A stretch of 55,985 nt of DNA from a bacterium. GTDB lineage: Bacteria; Bacillota; Clostridia; Lachnospirales; Lachnospiraceae. The position numbers were made by a program, and so were the translations under genes. Shown here piece by piece: positions 15,781 through 24,316 of the stretch. Where the stretch lies: positions 1-55,985 of the forward strand of contig SFRL01000021.1 in NCBI GenBank assembly GCA_004562765.1, in the 5' to 3' direction. The notes under the pieces were generated by a model. That model ran no database searches. It was given only the letters and a program-made list of their open reading frames with translations, and was not told the origin of the DNA. The stretch's first letter is position 1; each line of letters opens with the position of its first letter.

Positions 15781-16507
15781 GTGTTTTGTCCTTTCCAACG
15801 CCGAAGTCGGTGTTATTCAGTAAGATATCTACGCGGGGATCATCGCGGTAGAAAGGGTAGATATGTTCCATAAAATCTGCCAGAACGGCTGTATCCGGTC
15901 TGACGGGAGTACTGTTCTCTACCATGAGATTGACACAGACGCGCTCGAAATATGCAAGTCCGGTCTCGATATCATTTCTCATGGAAGTGACCGTCTGTCC
16001 GCTCAGACCAAAGAGCAGGCACACTTCGTCAAAGCCTGCGGCGATGACGGCGGGATCTGTCTCATCAATGCCTTTGTCCAGAACGTGCTCACGAAAGTCC
16101 GCGTCAAAAGTCTCGACACCGATCTTGATCTTGACAGCAATGCCGGCATCCGTAAAAAATGCGCGGTATGAGGGAAGTTCTTTTCGATGCATCCAGTGAC
16201 ACTCAAAGTGCAGCTCATGGATGTTCTTCTGCAGACAGATGTCGCGGATCAGTGACAGCGTCGCCTCATCCAGATCCATCAGGCTGCCGGAGTTGATGAC
16301 TTCCAGTTTGCCGTAAAGTCCTCGCACCTGACTGAGCGCTGCTTCATTGATGGCAAAATTGGCGGCAGTATCTCTGGAAAAATCAAGATGATAGTCGCAG
16401 AATCTGCAGCGTCGCCATTTGCAGCCGTTTCCGCGCAGCATGACGATCTCGCGGGGATTTTTCTCGGTGATCACACTGTAGCGCACCGGATCAAAGATTT
16501 CAGCCAT
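15773..16507 (-). CDS. Radical SAM protein, candidate queuine lyase QueL
   Basis: 244 residues. The cluster motif is C29-x4-C34-x2-C37 (GCKWRRCRFCDYH), a variant of the usual CX3CX2C. FINSGS-like and IKIGVETFD segments fit a partial TIM barrel. By memory, clostridial QueL is a radical SAM enzyme that releases a 7-deazaguanine precursor from queuine for reuse, and it is linked to YhhQ. Here the gene overlaps the YhhQ-type transporter and has a preQ1-I-like riboswitch and terminator upstream. The queuosine link is therefore well supported. The exact reaction is inferred from context, and other radical SAM functions are possible. Confidence 0.7.
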   Translation of the reverse strand: MAEIFDPVRYSVITEKNPREIVMLRGNGCKWRRCRFCDYHLDFSRDTAANFAINEAALSQVRGLYGKLEVINSGSLMDLDEATLSLIRDICLQKNIHELHFECHWMHRKELPSYRAFFTDAGIAVKIKIGVETFDADFREHVLDKGIDETDPAVIAAGFDEVCLLFGLSGQTVTSMRNDIETGLAYFERVCVNLMVENSTPVRPDTAVLADFMEHIYPFYRDDPRVDILLNNTDFGVGKDKTHE

Positions 16508-16535
16508 AGCAGTTTATTCCTTTCATTTTAGCAAT

Positions 16536-16560
16536 AAAAAAGGACACAAAAGTTGTGTCC
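16536..16560 (-). terminator. Leader terminator of the preQ1-controlled operon
   Basis: On the minus strand GGACACAA, loop CTT, TTGTGTCC, then TTTTTT. It lies between the aptamer and the radical SAM start codon, so it is the likely expression platform. Confidence 0.88.
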
Positions 16561-16601
16561 ATCGCAATGCAAATAAGAGAAGCCTGAAAACAAGCTCCAA
16601 T

Positions 16602-16641
16602 CCCTAGTTTTGTTTATAGACAGGATGGTCACGAACTGTCT
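16602..16641 (-). ncRNA. preQ1-I riboswitch aptamer (transcriptional)
   Basis: On the minus strand AGACAG and CTGTCT form P1 around the loop TTCGTGACCATC. An A-rich tail, ATAAACAAAACTAGGG, follows. The tail closely matches preQ1-I aptamers (AACAAAACNAGG), and the loop has the C-rich ligand side. A GC-rich hairpin (16642-16655) lies just upstream and a terminator 41 nt downstream. Ligand binding should favour termination and lower the radical SAM/YhhQ operon. Covariation was not checked. Confidence 0.72.
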
Positions 16642-16727
16642 CGCCCGTGCGGGCGTATGAAATTTTTGATGCATCGGGGATATATTAGCAGACGGCACTT
16701 AAAAATGCAAGGAAAACTTTTTTTGTA

Positions 16728-16757
16728 TTGACGCTGTGGGGCGTGAATCGTTACAAT
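16728..16757 (+). promoter_or_regulatory. Promoter of the HNH-hydF transcript
   Basis: TTGACG (16728-16733), an 18-bp spacer and TACAAT (16752-16757), 34 bp before the HNH start codon. Confidence 0.68.
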
Positions 16758-16791
16758 ATAAATCACCAATAGACGAAAAGAGAGATATGGC

Positions 16792-17373
16792 ATGAGAATA
16801 CCGGTAGTGGTAGACTGCCGTTCACGCGGAATACTTCGCTATCACTTCCGGCTGCGCCGCTTCGGTCTGGACCGGGGCGAGGGAAAAAAGTACCGGGGAC
16901 TGGTCACGGAGCGTAAGCTGGAGCGGCTGAAGGCGTACTGCAGGGAAAAGCATTTGAAATTTTATATCGACAACCGCTACGGCACGCGGGGATCCAGTTA
17001 CCGGGCGCGTTTTTTGCGAAACAATGATCCGGTGCTTGGGATGTTTTATTTTTGCGCTTACTGTGGCAGACCGGTATCGAAAAAGTATGTGACAGTGGAT
17101 CATCTTTATCCGGTGGCGAAGGTGTCACGTGATCCTGCACTGCAAAAGAAGCTGAGACGGCAGGGGATCGATGACCTCAACAGTGAGAAAAATCTGGTGC
17201 CGGCATGTTACCGATGCAATCAGAAGAAGGCAGCGCAGATGGGCGCGTGGATCCGGAAGGGAAAGATCGGGCGGCATGCGTGGGTGTGGGTGCTTCGCTG
17301 GATGCTTCGGATTGCCGTTCTGGTAACCATTGTTCTGGCAATTGCTTATTTATATTCAACATTACACACATAA
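16792..17373 (+). CDS. HNH endonuclease-like protein with C-terminal membrane helix
   Basis: 193 residues. Residues 83-146 show an HNH/zinc pattern: FCAYCG, then VTVDHLYPVAK (DH pair), then NLVPACYRCNQKK. The N-terminal 80 residues are basic (RRFGLDRGEGKKYRG, ERLKAYCREKHLKFYIDNRYG). Residues about 168-188 form one strongly hydrophobic helix. A membrane tail on an HNH protein is unusual. hydF starts 13 bp after the stop, so the genes are probably co-transcribed, but no functional link is known to me. DNA cleavage is inferred from the motif only. Confidence 0.7.
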   Translation: MRIPVVVDCRSRGILRYHFRLRRFGLDRGEGKKYRGLVTERKLERLKAYCREKHLKFYIDNRYGTRGSSYRARFLRNNDPVLGMFYFCAYCGRPVSKKYVTVDHLYPVAKVSRDPALQKKLRRQGIDDLNSEKNLVPACYRCNQKKAAQMGAWIRKGKIGRHAWVWVLRWMLRIAVLVTIVLAIAYLYSTLHT

Positions 17374-17386
17374 AGGAGGACACAAT

Positions 17387-18595
17387 ATGAGTATGAATGA
17401 GGTTGTGAGCGCGGAGCGCGTTCATATCGGTTTTTTCGGATGCCGCAATGCGGGTAAATCCAGTCTGGTCAATGCGATCACGGCGCAGGAACTGTCCGTC
17501 GTGAGTGATACCGCGGGAACGACGACGGATCCCGTGAAGAAATCCATGGAGCTTTTGCCGATCGGACCGGTCGTGATCGTGGACACGCCGGGGTTTGATG
17601 ATCTGGGAGAACTGGGCGAAAAGCGTGTGGCGCGCACGCGCGCGGTTCTGCGGACGATCGATGTGGCAGTGCTCGTCATCGATGTGACAGCAGGCGTGCA
17701 GGAGACAGACCGGGAGCTTCTGGCATTGATCGAGGAGCGGAAACTGCCGTTTTTGATCGCGTGGAATAAGTCGGACGAACATGCCCCGGCGGTGGAGTTA
17801 GCCGGTGTACCGGTAGAGCGGCAACTTTGGGTGAGCGCCAAAACAGGACATGGCATCAGGGAATTAAAGGATGCGATCGGTGCGTTGGCGAAGGGTCAGA
17901 AAGAGCCGCTGCCCCTGGTGGCGGACCTGATCCGTCCGGGCGATCTGCTCATTCTTGTGGTTCCCATCGATTCGGCGGCTCCGAAGGGCAGGCTGATCCT
18001 TCCGCAGCAGCAGACGATCCGCGATATTCTGGATGCGGACGCGCGGGCGCTGGTTGTCAAGGAAAATGAACTGAAGCGCACGCTGGAAGAACTTGCAAAC
18101 CCGCCTGCCATGGTGATCACGGACTCACAGGCATTCAAAAAAGTGGCGGCAGAGGTGCCGGAAGATGTGCCACTCACTTCGTTCTCTATTCTGATGGCGC
18201 GGCACAAAGGGTTTTTAGATCTGGCGGTGTCCGGTGCGGCAAAACTGGATGCGTTACAGGATGGTGACAAAGTGCTGATCTGCGAGGGTTGTACCCATCA
18301 CAGACAGTGCGGCGATATCGGTACGGAAAAACTGCCGAAATGGCTGCGAAACTATACAGGAAAGGATCTGACACTGGAATTTACCTCCGGCAAGGGATTT
18401 CCGGAGGATGTTTCTGAATATGCTTTGGTTCTGCACTGCGGCGGCTGCATGCTGACGGAGCGGGAGGTGCTTGCGCGCATGGAGCAGGCGACTGCGCAGG
18501 GAACGCCGGTGACGAATTACGGCACGGCGATCGCGCAGATGAACGGCATCCTGAAACGCTCGCTGTCGATCATAGACAAATACGGACAAAAATGA
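17387..18595 (+). CDS. hydF: [FeFe]-hydrogenase H-cluster maturation GTPase HydF
   Basis: 402 residues from ATG 17387, 8 bp after GGAGG. It is the scaffold on which the 2Fe subcluster is assembled before transfer to HydA. The GTPase domain has GCRNAGKSS (18-26), DTAGTTTDPV, DTPGFDD and NKSD. A dimerisation domain follows. The C-terminal cluster domain has C302-T-H304 and H350-C351-x2-C354 (HCGGC), the HydF CxH...HCxxC ligand set. HydE and HydG are encoded at 24993-27519 in the same direction but separated by unrelated genes. Confidence 0.95.
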   Translation: MSMNEVVSAERVHIGFFGCRNAGKSSLVNAITAQELSVVSDTAGTTTDPVKKSMELLPIGPVVIVDTPGFDDLGELGEKRVARTRAVLRTIDVAVLVIDVTAGVQETDRELLALIEERKLPFLIAWNKSDEHAPAVELAGVPVERQLWVSAKTGHGIRELKDAIGALAKGQKEPLPLVADLIRPGDLLILVVPIDSAAPKGRLILPQQQTIRDILDADARALVVKENELKRTLEELANPPAMVITDSQAFKKVAAEVPEDVPLTSFSILMARHKGFLDLAVSGAAKLDALQDGDKVLICEGCTHHRQCGDIGTEKLPKWLRNYTGKDLTLEFTSGKGFPEDVSEYALVLHCGGCMLTEREVLARMEQATAQGTPVTNYGTAIAQMNGILKRSLSIIDKYGQK

Positions 18596-18608
18596 GCCAA
18601 AGCATCAA

Positions 18609-18637
18609 TTGACAGAAGAGTTTCCTGACGCTATGAT
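18609..18637 (+). promoter_or_regulatory. Promoter of the glucokinase gene
   Basis: TTGACA (18609-18614), a 17-bp spacer and TATGAT (18632-18637). Confidence 0.75.
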
Positions 18638-18660
18638 GATCGGTATAACAATCGTGATGA

Positions 18661-18697
18661 CGACCCGGAATCAGCTGTTTATGCCATATTCGGGTCG
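18661..18697 (+). promoter_or_regulatory. Leader hairpin of the glucokinase mRNA
   Basis: CGACCCG-g-AAT pairs with ATTCGGGTCG across a loop of about 16 nt. It lies between the predicted transcription start and the ribosome site (GGAGAAGGA). No T run follows, so it is a leader structure rather than a terminator; its role is unknown. Confidence 0.45.
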
Positions 18698-18719
18698 TAA
18701 GCGGGAATGGAGAAGGAAC

Positions 18720-19670
18720 ATGAAGAAATACGCATTTGGGGTAGATGTGGGCGGAACGACCTGTAAGATCGGTCTTTTTGAGACAAGCGGGATTCTGATC
18801 GACAAATGGGAGATCAAAACAAACACGGAAAACGGCGGAGCAGCTATTTTGCCGGATGTGGCGGCATCCGTGGAGGCAAAGCTGACAGAGTCAGGTATCG
18901 GAAAGGATGAGGTGCAGGGCATCGGGATCGGTGTCCCGGGACCGGTCAGAGAGGACGGCGTGGTGAGCTGTTGCGTGAATCTGGGCTGGAGAGAGGTGCC
19001 TGTGGCTGAGGAACTGCAGACGCTCACGGGATTTGCTGTGAAGGCAGGAAACGACGCGAATGTGGCTGCATTGGGAGAAATGTGGCAAGGTGGCGCGAAA
19101 GGCTGTAAGAACATCGTGATGGTCACGCTTGGAACCGGTGTCGGCGGCGGCGTGATCGTGCGTGGGCGGATCGTTCCGGGTTTTGATGGGGCAGGCGGAG
19201 AGATCGGACATATCACGGTCTGCCGCGAGGAAAAAGAGGCGTGCAATTGCGGGCGGTACGGCTGTCTGGAACAGTATGTGTCCGCCACCGGTATCGTGCG
19301 CGTGGCAAAGCGGCGGCTGGAAGGAACGGATGATGCCAGTAGCCTGCGCGGGATCGACCGCGATACGCTGACGGCGAAGGATGTGTTGGACGCGGCAAAG
19401 GCAGGCGACGCGGTGGCGCTGGAGCTGGTGGATGAGGTGTGTGAAATTCTGGGCTCGGCACTTTCCAATATCGCCTGTGTTGTTGATCCGGAGATCATCG
19501 TCATCGGAGGTGGTGTCTCCAAGGCTGGAACCATGCTGACGGAGGGTATCCGTAAGCATTTTCTGACGCATGCATTTTCCTCCTGTCGGAATACCAAATT
19601 TGCTCTGGCGGGGCTTGGAAATGACGCCGGTATGTACGGCGGCGTGCAGATGCTGCTGGAGGATGTGTAA
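18720..19670 (+). CDS. glcK: ROK-family glucokinase
   Basis: 316 residues from ATG 18720; upstream in-frame codons overlap the promoter and are rejected. GVDVGGTTCKIGLF is the ATP phosphate loop. GNDANVAALGE holds the catalytic D. TLGTGVGGG with GEIGHITV is the ROK signature, and CNCGRYGCLEQY supplies the ROK zinc cysteines. It phosphorylates glucose or a related hexose with ATP. It is followed by nagB-nagA, so an amino-sugar such as GlcNAc or ManNAc is also a possible substrate, but the sequence resembles Firmicute glucokinase most. Confidence 0.85.
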   Translation: MKKYAFGVDVGGTTCKIGLFETSGILIDKWEIKTNTENGGAAILPDVAASVEAKLTESGIGKDEVQGIGIGVPGPVREDGVVSCCVNLGWREVPVAEELQTLTGFAVKAGNDANVAALGEMWQGGAKGCKNIVMVTLGTGVGGGVIVRGRIVPGFDGAGGEIGHITVCREEKEACNCGRYGCLEQYVSATGIVRVAKRRLEGTDDASSLRGIDRDTLTAKDVLDAAKAGDAVALELVDEVCEILGSALSNIACVVDPEIIVIGGGVSKAGTMLTEGIRKHFLTHAFSSCRNTKFALAGLGNDAGMYGGVQMLLEDV

Positions 19671-19735
19671 ACAGAAGGTTAGAGTCGCATCTGATCAATA
19701 GATGTGAGGATGATGGAAATAGGGGAGATAAATAC

Positions 19736-20464
19736 ATGAATCTTATGATAGCAAGTGATTATGATGATATGAGCCTAAAAGCGGCAAATCTGATCCTGGC
19801 ACAGGTGACGATGAAGCCGGACAGTGTGTTGGGACTGGCGACGGGTTCCACGCCGATCGGAACTTATCAGCAGTTGATCGAGCGGTTCCACGCCGGCGAT
19901 GTGGATTTTTCCCGCGTGCGCACCGTCAATCTGGACGAGTACCGGGGACTGACACGGGAGGATCCCCAGAGCTACTACTATTTTATGCAGGAACATTTAT
20001 TTTCACACATCAATATTGCACCGGATGCATCCTTTATCCCTGATGGCATGAATGATGATGTGCAGGCGGTCTGTGACGCTTATGAGGAGACAATCCGCGG
20101 ACTGGGCGGGGTGGATCTTCAGCTTCTCGGTCTGGGAAATAACGGACATATTGGTTTTAACGAACCGGGAGAGGTGTTTGAAAAGGAAACGCACTGTGTG
20201 GATCTGGCGCAGAGCACCATCGAGGCAAACGCACGCTTTTTCGCGTCTGTCGATGATGTGCCGACGCAGGCGTATACTATGGGTATCCAGACCATCATGA
20301 ACGCGAAGAAGATACTGGTTATCGTAAACGGAGCGGGTAAGGCAGAGATCTTAAAGAAGGCATTTTACGGTCCGGTCACACCGGAAGTACCCGCATCTAT
20401 TTTACAGATGCATCCGGATGTCACGGTGATCGCGGATGAGACGGCATGTGGGGGATTACTATGA
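19736..20464 (+). CDS. nagB: Glucosamine-6-phosphate deaminase NagB
   Basis: 242 residues. It converts glucosamine-6-phosphate to fructose-6-phosphate and ammonia. The phosphate loop GLATGSTPIG, the catalytic region VNLDEYRGL and the signature GLGNNGHIGFNEPG are intact. The last codons overlap nagA by 4 bp (ATGA), so the two steps of N-acetylglucosamine-6-phosphate breakdown are made together. AGGGGAG precedes the start. Confidence 0.95.
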   Translation: MNLMIASDYDDMSLKAANLILAQVTMKPDSVLGLATGSTPIGTYQQLIERFHAGDVDFSRVRTVNLDEYRGLTREDPQSYYYFMQEHLFSHINIAPDASFIPDGMNDDVQAVCDAYEETIRGLGGVDLQLLGLGNNGHIGFNEPGEVFEKETHCVDLAQSTIEANARFFASVDDVPTQAYTMGIQTIMNAKKILVIVNGAGKAEILKKAFYGPVTPEVPASILQMHPDVTVIADETACGGLL

Positions 20465-21612
20465 TTATAAAAAATGCGTATGTTTACACGCTGGAGCAGG
20501 GTTTTGTAAAAAAAGATACAGTGATCGAAAACGGATATTTTTCTGAGGGAAGCCGTGCGCCGCAGGCTGGCGAAGCGGTGATCGATGCAAAAGAAAATTA
20601 TCTGATACCGGGACTGGTGGATGTACATTTCCACGGCTGCGCGGGCTATGATTTTTCGGACGGCACGCCGGAGGCGATGGCAGCGATCGGAGACTATGAG
20701 CTGCGAAGCGGTGTTACGGCGATCTGCCCGGCCGCCATGACCTTGTCTGAGGAAATGCTGCAGGGGATCTGTGAAACCGCTTATGCATATGCGTCCGACG
20801 ATCCATCAGAGTCGCGGGGCAGAATGGTGTCAAGGCTGTGCGGAATCCATCTGGAGGGACCTTTTATCTCGGCAGAGAAGAAAGGCGCACAAAATCCGGC
20901 ATATATCAGAGAGCCGGACAGAGGGATGTTTCGCCGGCTGCAGGAAGCGGCGCACGGACTGGTCCGCCTCATTACGATCGCGCCTGAGACGACACATGCG
21001 ATGGATTTTATCCGTGAACTGCATGATCAGGTGCATATTTCGCTGGGGCATACGACCAGTGATTATGACACGGCACATCAGGCGTTTGCGCTGGGCGCAG
21101 ATCACGTGACGCACTGCTTCAACGCAATGCCAGGATTTACGCACCGCGCGCCGGGGGTGATCGGTGCGGCTGCTGATGCAGTGCATGTCATGCCGGAGCT
21201 GATCTGCGATGGTGTGCATGTGCATCCCTCAGCGGTGCGCGCGGCATTTACACTGTTTGGTGGTGACCGGATGATCCTGATCAGTGACAGTATGCGGGCG
21301 ACAGGCATGGCGGATGGTGCATACACCCTTGGCGGACTGGGTGTTGATGTGAAGGGCAACCGCGCGACCCTGGCGGACGGCACACTGGCAGGTTCGGTGA
21401 CGAACCTCATGGACTGCATGCGTACGGCGGTGTCAATGGGGATTCCGCTGGAGACAGCTGTGCGCTGCGCCACATACAATCCGGCAAAGTCGATAGGTGC
21501 AGAGTCACTGTATGGACGCATCGCCGCCGGAGCGTACGGAGATTGTGTGCTTTTGTCACGGACGGGTCTGTCCGTGCAGAACGTTATCCTTGGTGGCGAA
21601 CTGGTAAAATAA
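20461..21612 (+). CDS. nagA: N-acetylglucosamine-6-phosphate deacetylase NagA
   Basis: 383 residues from the ATG that overlaps the nagB stop. An amidohydrolase fold: VDVHFHGCAGYDFSD near residue 55, HLEGPFIS with the metal Glu near 130, LGHTTSDYD near 194, HCFNAMPG near 217 and the catalytic D in LISDSMRATG near 275. It removes acetate from GlcNAc-6-P, feeding NagB. The length and order of motifs are normal. Confidence 0.95.
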   Translation: MIIKNAYVYTLEQGFVKKDTVIENGYFSEGSRAPQAGEAVIDAKENYLIPGLVDVHFHGCAGYDFSDGTPEAMAAIGDYELRSGVTAICPAAMTLSEEMLQGICETAYAYASDDPSESRGRMVSRLCGIHLEGPFISAEKKGAQNPAYIREPDRGMFRRLQEAAHGLVRLITIAPETTHAMDFIRELHDQVHISLGHTTSDYDTAHQAFALGADHVTHCFNAMPGFTHRAPGVIGAAADAVHVMPELICDGVHVHPSAVRAAFTLFGGDRMILISDSMRATGMADGAYTLGGLGVDVKGNRATLADGTLAGSVTNLMDCMRTAVSMGIPLETAVRCATYNPAKSIGAESLYGRIAAGAYGDCVLLSRTGLSVQNVILGGELVK

Positions 21613-21636
21613 AGCATGGAATTATTGCTTCATGTA

Positions 21637-21645
21637 TGCTATACT
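21637..21645 (+). promoter_or_regulatory. Extended -10 promoter upstream of hypF
   Basis: TGCTATACT (a TGn-extended -10 box) lies 93 bp before the hypF ATG. There is no good -35 box, as is usual for this promoter class. Confidence 0.4.
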
Positions 21646-21737
21646 GAACGCAGGTGAGTCAATGTGATTGCATAATTGACGAAAATCTCTGACAACAAAG
21701 CGTGGCATCAGCCATCCTGCGTGGGAAGTGAGCGAAC

Positions 21738-24077
21738 ATGAAGCAGTTAAAAATACGAGTCTATGGCATCGTGCAGGGCGTGGGTTTCCGCCCATTCATC
21801 AGCCGTCTTGCGGCGGCGAACGGTCTGCGCGGCAGTGTCTGTAACAAGGGCTCCTTTGTGGAGATCATTGTACAGGGAGAGGCGCCTGCACTGATGCGAT
21901 TTCAAAAAGATCTGAAAACTTTGGCTCCGGAGCGGTCTGTCATACTAAAAACAGATGTGACAGAACAGCAACCGGAGAATTTTACTGATTTTCAGATCAT
22001 CGAGAGCAAGAAAAGATCCGGTGACATTTTCGTGTCCCCGGATATCGCGATCTGTCCCATTTGTAAAACTGAATTATTTGATAAAAACAATCGTCGATAC
22101 CTGCATCCGTTCATCAACTGTACGGCTTGTGGGCCGAGGCTGACCATTTTAAAGCAGATGCCCTATGACCGTGCGCGGACAACCATGTCTGAGTTTGCCA
22201 TGTGTCCGGATTGCGCGACGGAATATGAGACAATGGGCGACCGTCGCTACGATGCGCAGCCCGTGTGCTGCCCGGACTGTGGTCCGCAGGTGTATCTCAT
22301 GGATGAACCGTCCGTGCGGGGAGCGGAGGCGATCCGGCGCACCAGGGAGGTTATCCGTGCGGGCGGTATTGCAGCCATCAAGGGCATCGGAGGCTTTCAT
22401 CTGTGTTGTGACGCCGGAAATGAGGCGGCGGTGGCGCTGCTTCGCAGGCGCAAAAGCCGCCCGGCAAAACCCTTTGCGGTGATGGCACGGGATCCGGAGG
22501 CAGCAAAGCGCGTCTGTGCGATCAATGATGCACAGGCGGCACTTCTGGACAGCCCACAGAAACCGATCGTGATCTGCAAAAAGCGGGGGGAAGAAGTTGC
22601 ATCGGCGGTGGCACCGGGCAATCCGACGCTTGGCGTGATGCTTCCCTATGCACCGCTGCAATTACTGCTGTTTGGTGATCCGACGGATGTATCTGCTGCG
22701 GATTTTCCGGATGTCCTTGTGATGACCAGCGGAAACCGGGGCGGCGCGCCGATCTGCCGAAATGACGCGGAGGCGGCAGAGCAGTTGTCGGAACTGTGCG
22801 ATATCATCCTGTCAAATGACCGGGACATTCTCATCCGCGCGGATGATTCCGTGATGGAGGCATCTGACGGGGAGCCTTACATGCTGCGCCGTTCTCGGGG
22901 CTATGCACCGCTGCCGACGGCGGTGTCCGGGAACTGGCAGGGACAGGTGCTGGCGGTCGGCGGAGAATTGAAAAATACGTTCTGTATCGGCAAGGACAGC
23001 TTCTTTTATCCGTCGCCTTATGTCGGCGATCTGTCGGATCTGCGCTCGAAGCGGGCGCTGTCTGAAACAGTCACGCGCATGCTGGAACTGTTTGAGGCAA
23101 AACCGGAAGCTGTGGCATGTGATCTTCATCCGGATTACCGGACATCGGCGTACGCAAAAACGCTGGGTCTGCCTGTATTTGAGGTACAGCACCACTATGC
23201 ACATATCTTATCATGTATGGCAGAGAACGATGCGCTTGACGAGCAGGTGATCGGTGTCGCCTTTGACGGAACCGGCTACGGCACGGACGGCAGTGTGTGG
23301 GGCGGTGAATTTCTCGTAGCGGATATTGATGGTTTTGACCGGGCGGGCAGCCTGAAGCCATTTACCCAGATGGGCGGCGACGTGGCGGCGAGAGAGGGAT
23401 GGCGCATAGCGGTATCCATGCTGCTGGCACAGTATGGGAAAAACAGGGCAGCAGAACTGGCTTCGCAGCTAAACCTGTGTGATGCGGCGACAGTGGAACT
23501 GCTGGCGGCAGCACAGGCAGCAGACCTGGGCTGTGTGACCTCCACAAGCGCAGGGCGCTTATTTGACGCGGTGAGCGCACTGCTGGGCATCCGGCGTGAA
23601 TCTACGTTTGAGGGTGAAGCGGCAATGGCGCTGCAGTATGCATGTCGCAGGGACGTTCCTTTTGCCACGGTCTGCCAGGGGGACGTTTCTTCTGCCATGT
23701 ACTGTTCGGAGGGCGTTCCGGGTTGTCGAAGGGACGGTTCTTTTGTCACGCTGGACTATGTGCCGCTTGTGGAACGGCTGATCGAAGGGCGTGTGGCTGG
23801 CGAATCGGAGGAGGCACTGGCATTTCTGTTCCATGATGCGTTGGCAGAAGGCATAAAAGCTGTGTGTGCGCAGGTCAGCGAGCGAACCGGACTGACTACC
23901 GTGGCATTATCCGGCGGCTGTTTCTGCAATCGCCTGTTACTGCAGTTGACAAGTGAGCGGCTGGAGTCAGCAGGCTTCCGGGTGCTCACGCATCACCTGA
24001 TTCCCGCAAACGACGGAGGGATCGCGCTTGGACAGGCAGTCTACGCGATGCGGAGGCTACAGGAAGCAGGACATTGA
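21738..24077 (+). CDS. hypF: Carbamoyltransferase HypF
   Basis: 779 residues. Domains in order: acylphosphatase (VYGIVQGVGFRPF), two zinc fingers (CPICKTEL...CTACGPR; CPDCATEY...CCPDCGPQ), YrdC-like (AIKGIGGFHLCCDA), and a Kae1-like carbamoyl-transferase domain (HHYAHILSC, FDGTGYGTDG, SGGCFCNRLL). It makes the thiocarbamate from which HypE forms the cyanide ligand of [NiFe] hydrogenases. Residues about 638-671 are encoded by three copies of a GGGACGTTCCTTTTGCCA-type repeat; related peptides (RDVPFAT, GDVSSAM, RDGSFVT) recur there and are not part of the normal fold. HypC, HypD and HypE genes are not in the window. Confidence 0.93.
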   Translation: MKQLKIRVYGIVQGVGFRPFISRLAAANGLRGSVCNKGSFVEIIVQGEAPALMRFQKDLKTLAPERSVILKTDVTEQQPENFTDFQIIESKKRSGDIFVSPDIAICPICKTELFDKNNRRYLHPFINCTACGPRLTILKQMPYDRARTTMSEFAMCPDCATEYETMGDRRYDAQPVCCPDCGPQVYLMDEPSVRGAEAIRRTREVIRAGGIAAIKGIGGFHLCCDAGNEAAVALLRRRKSRPAKPFAVMARDPEAAKRVCAINDAQAALLDSPQKPIVICKKRGEEVASAVAPGNPTLGVMLPYAPLQLLLFGDPTDVSAADFPDVLVMTSGNRGGAPICRNDAEAAEQLSELCDIILSNDRDILIRADDSVMEASDGEPYMLRRSRGYAPLPTAVSGNWQGQVLAVGGELKNTFCIGKDSFFYPSPYVGDLSDLRSKRALSETVTRMLELFEAKPEAVACDLHPDYRTSAYAKTLGLPVFEVQHHYAHILSCMAENDALDEQVIGVAFDGTGYGTDGSVWGGEFLVADIDGFDRAGSLKPFTQMGGDVAAREGWRIAVSMLLAQYGKNRAAELASQLNLCDAATVELLAAAQAADLGCVTSTSAGRLFDAVSALLGIRRESTFEGEAAMALQYACRRDVPFATVCQGDVSSAMYCSEGVPGCRRDGSFVTLDYVPLVERLIEGRVAGESEEALAFLFHDALAEGIKAVCAQVSERTGLTTVALSGGCFCNRLLLQLTSERLESAGFRVLTHHLIPANDGGIALGQAVYAMRRLQEAGH
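23650..23750 (+). repeat. Three degenerate copies of a GGGACGGTTCTTCTGCCATG-type repeat inside hypF
   Basis: Copies are at 23650-23669, 23680-23699 and 23730-23750, with a fainter one near 23709-23729. A fourth clear copy lies between genes at 44295-44315. All keep the hypF frame open. Confidence 0.8.
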
Positions 24078-24100
24078 GGACGCATTCATTTTGCTTTGCG

Positions 24101-24299
24101 GTCTGTGCACTTCAACGCACCATCAGAGCTTTGCCAGTCAGTTATGCTCCTCGGGAAATTCGCGCGTACGGCACAGAGTAAAAGCAAAAGTTGCTTTTCT
24201 CTGCTGCCGCTTCACAGATAACACTACACACTTTCCGCGCGTACCCGGTCGCATAAATGACCTGTCAAATTCTCTGTTGGTGCATGATTGCGCACAGAC
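24101..24299. repeat. Giant imperfect palindrome, left unit
   Basis: A strictly nested set of pairings spans 199 bases: GTCTGTGCAC with GCGCACAGAC (24290-24299), GCACCA (24117) with TGGTGC (24278), AGAG with CTCT, TTTG with CAAA, CAG with CTG, TCA with TGA, TTATGC (24142) with GCATAA (24251), CGGG (24152) with CCCG (24244), CGCGCG (24161) with CGCGCG (24236), then the apical hairpin 24170-24208. No protein is convincing here; a 95-codon frame running out of hypF sequence looks accidental. Candidate structured RNA or foldback element. Confidence 0.75.
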
Positions 24300-24316
24300 A
24301 GTTCAACATTGGTGAC

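Noticed and set aside
18609..18719. Longer glucokinase start at 18609
   Set aside because: The extension covers the promoter and leader hairpin and has no similarity to ROK proteins. GGAGAAGGA precedes ATG 18720.
24028..24315. 95-codon plus-strand frame and the 105-codon minus-strand frame at 24265-24582 as protein genes
   Set aside because: Both lie across the giant palindromes and their similarity to each other is explained by the inverted repeat. The first starts inside hypF. Neither has a convincing ribosome site, and both are rich in Cys, Ser and His.
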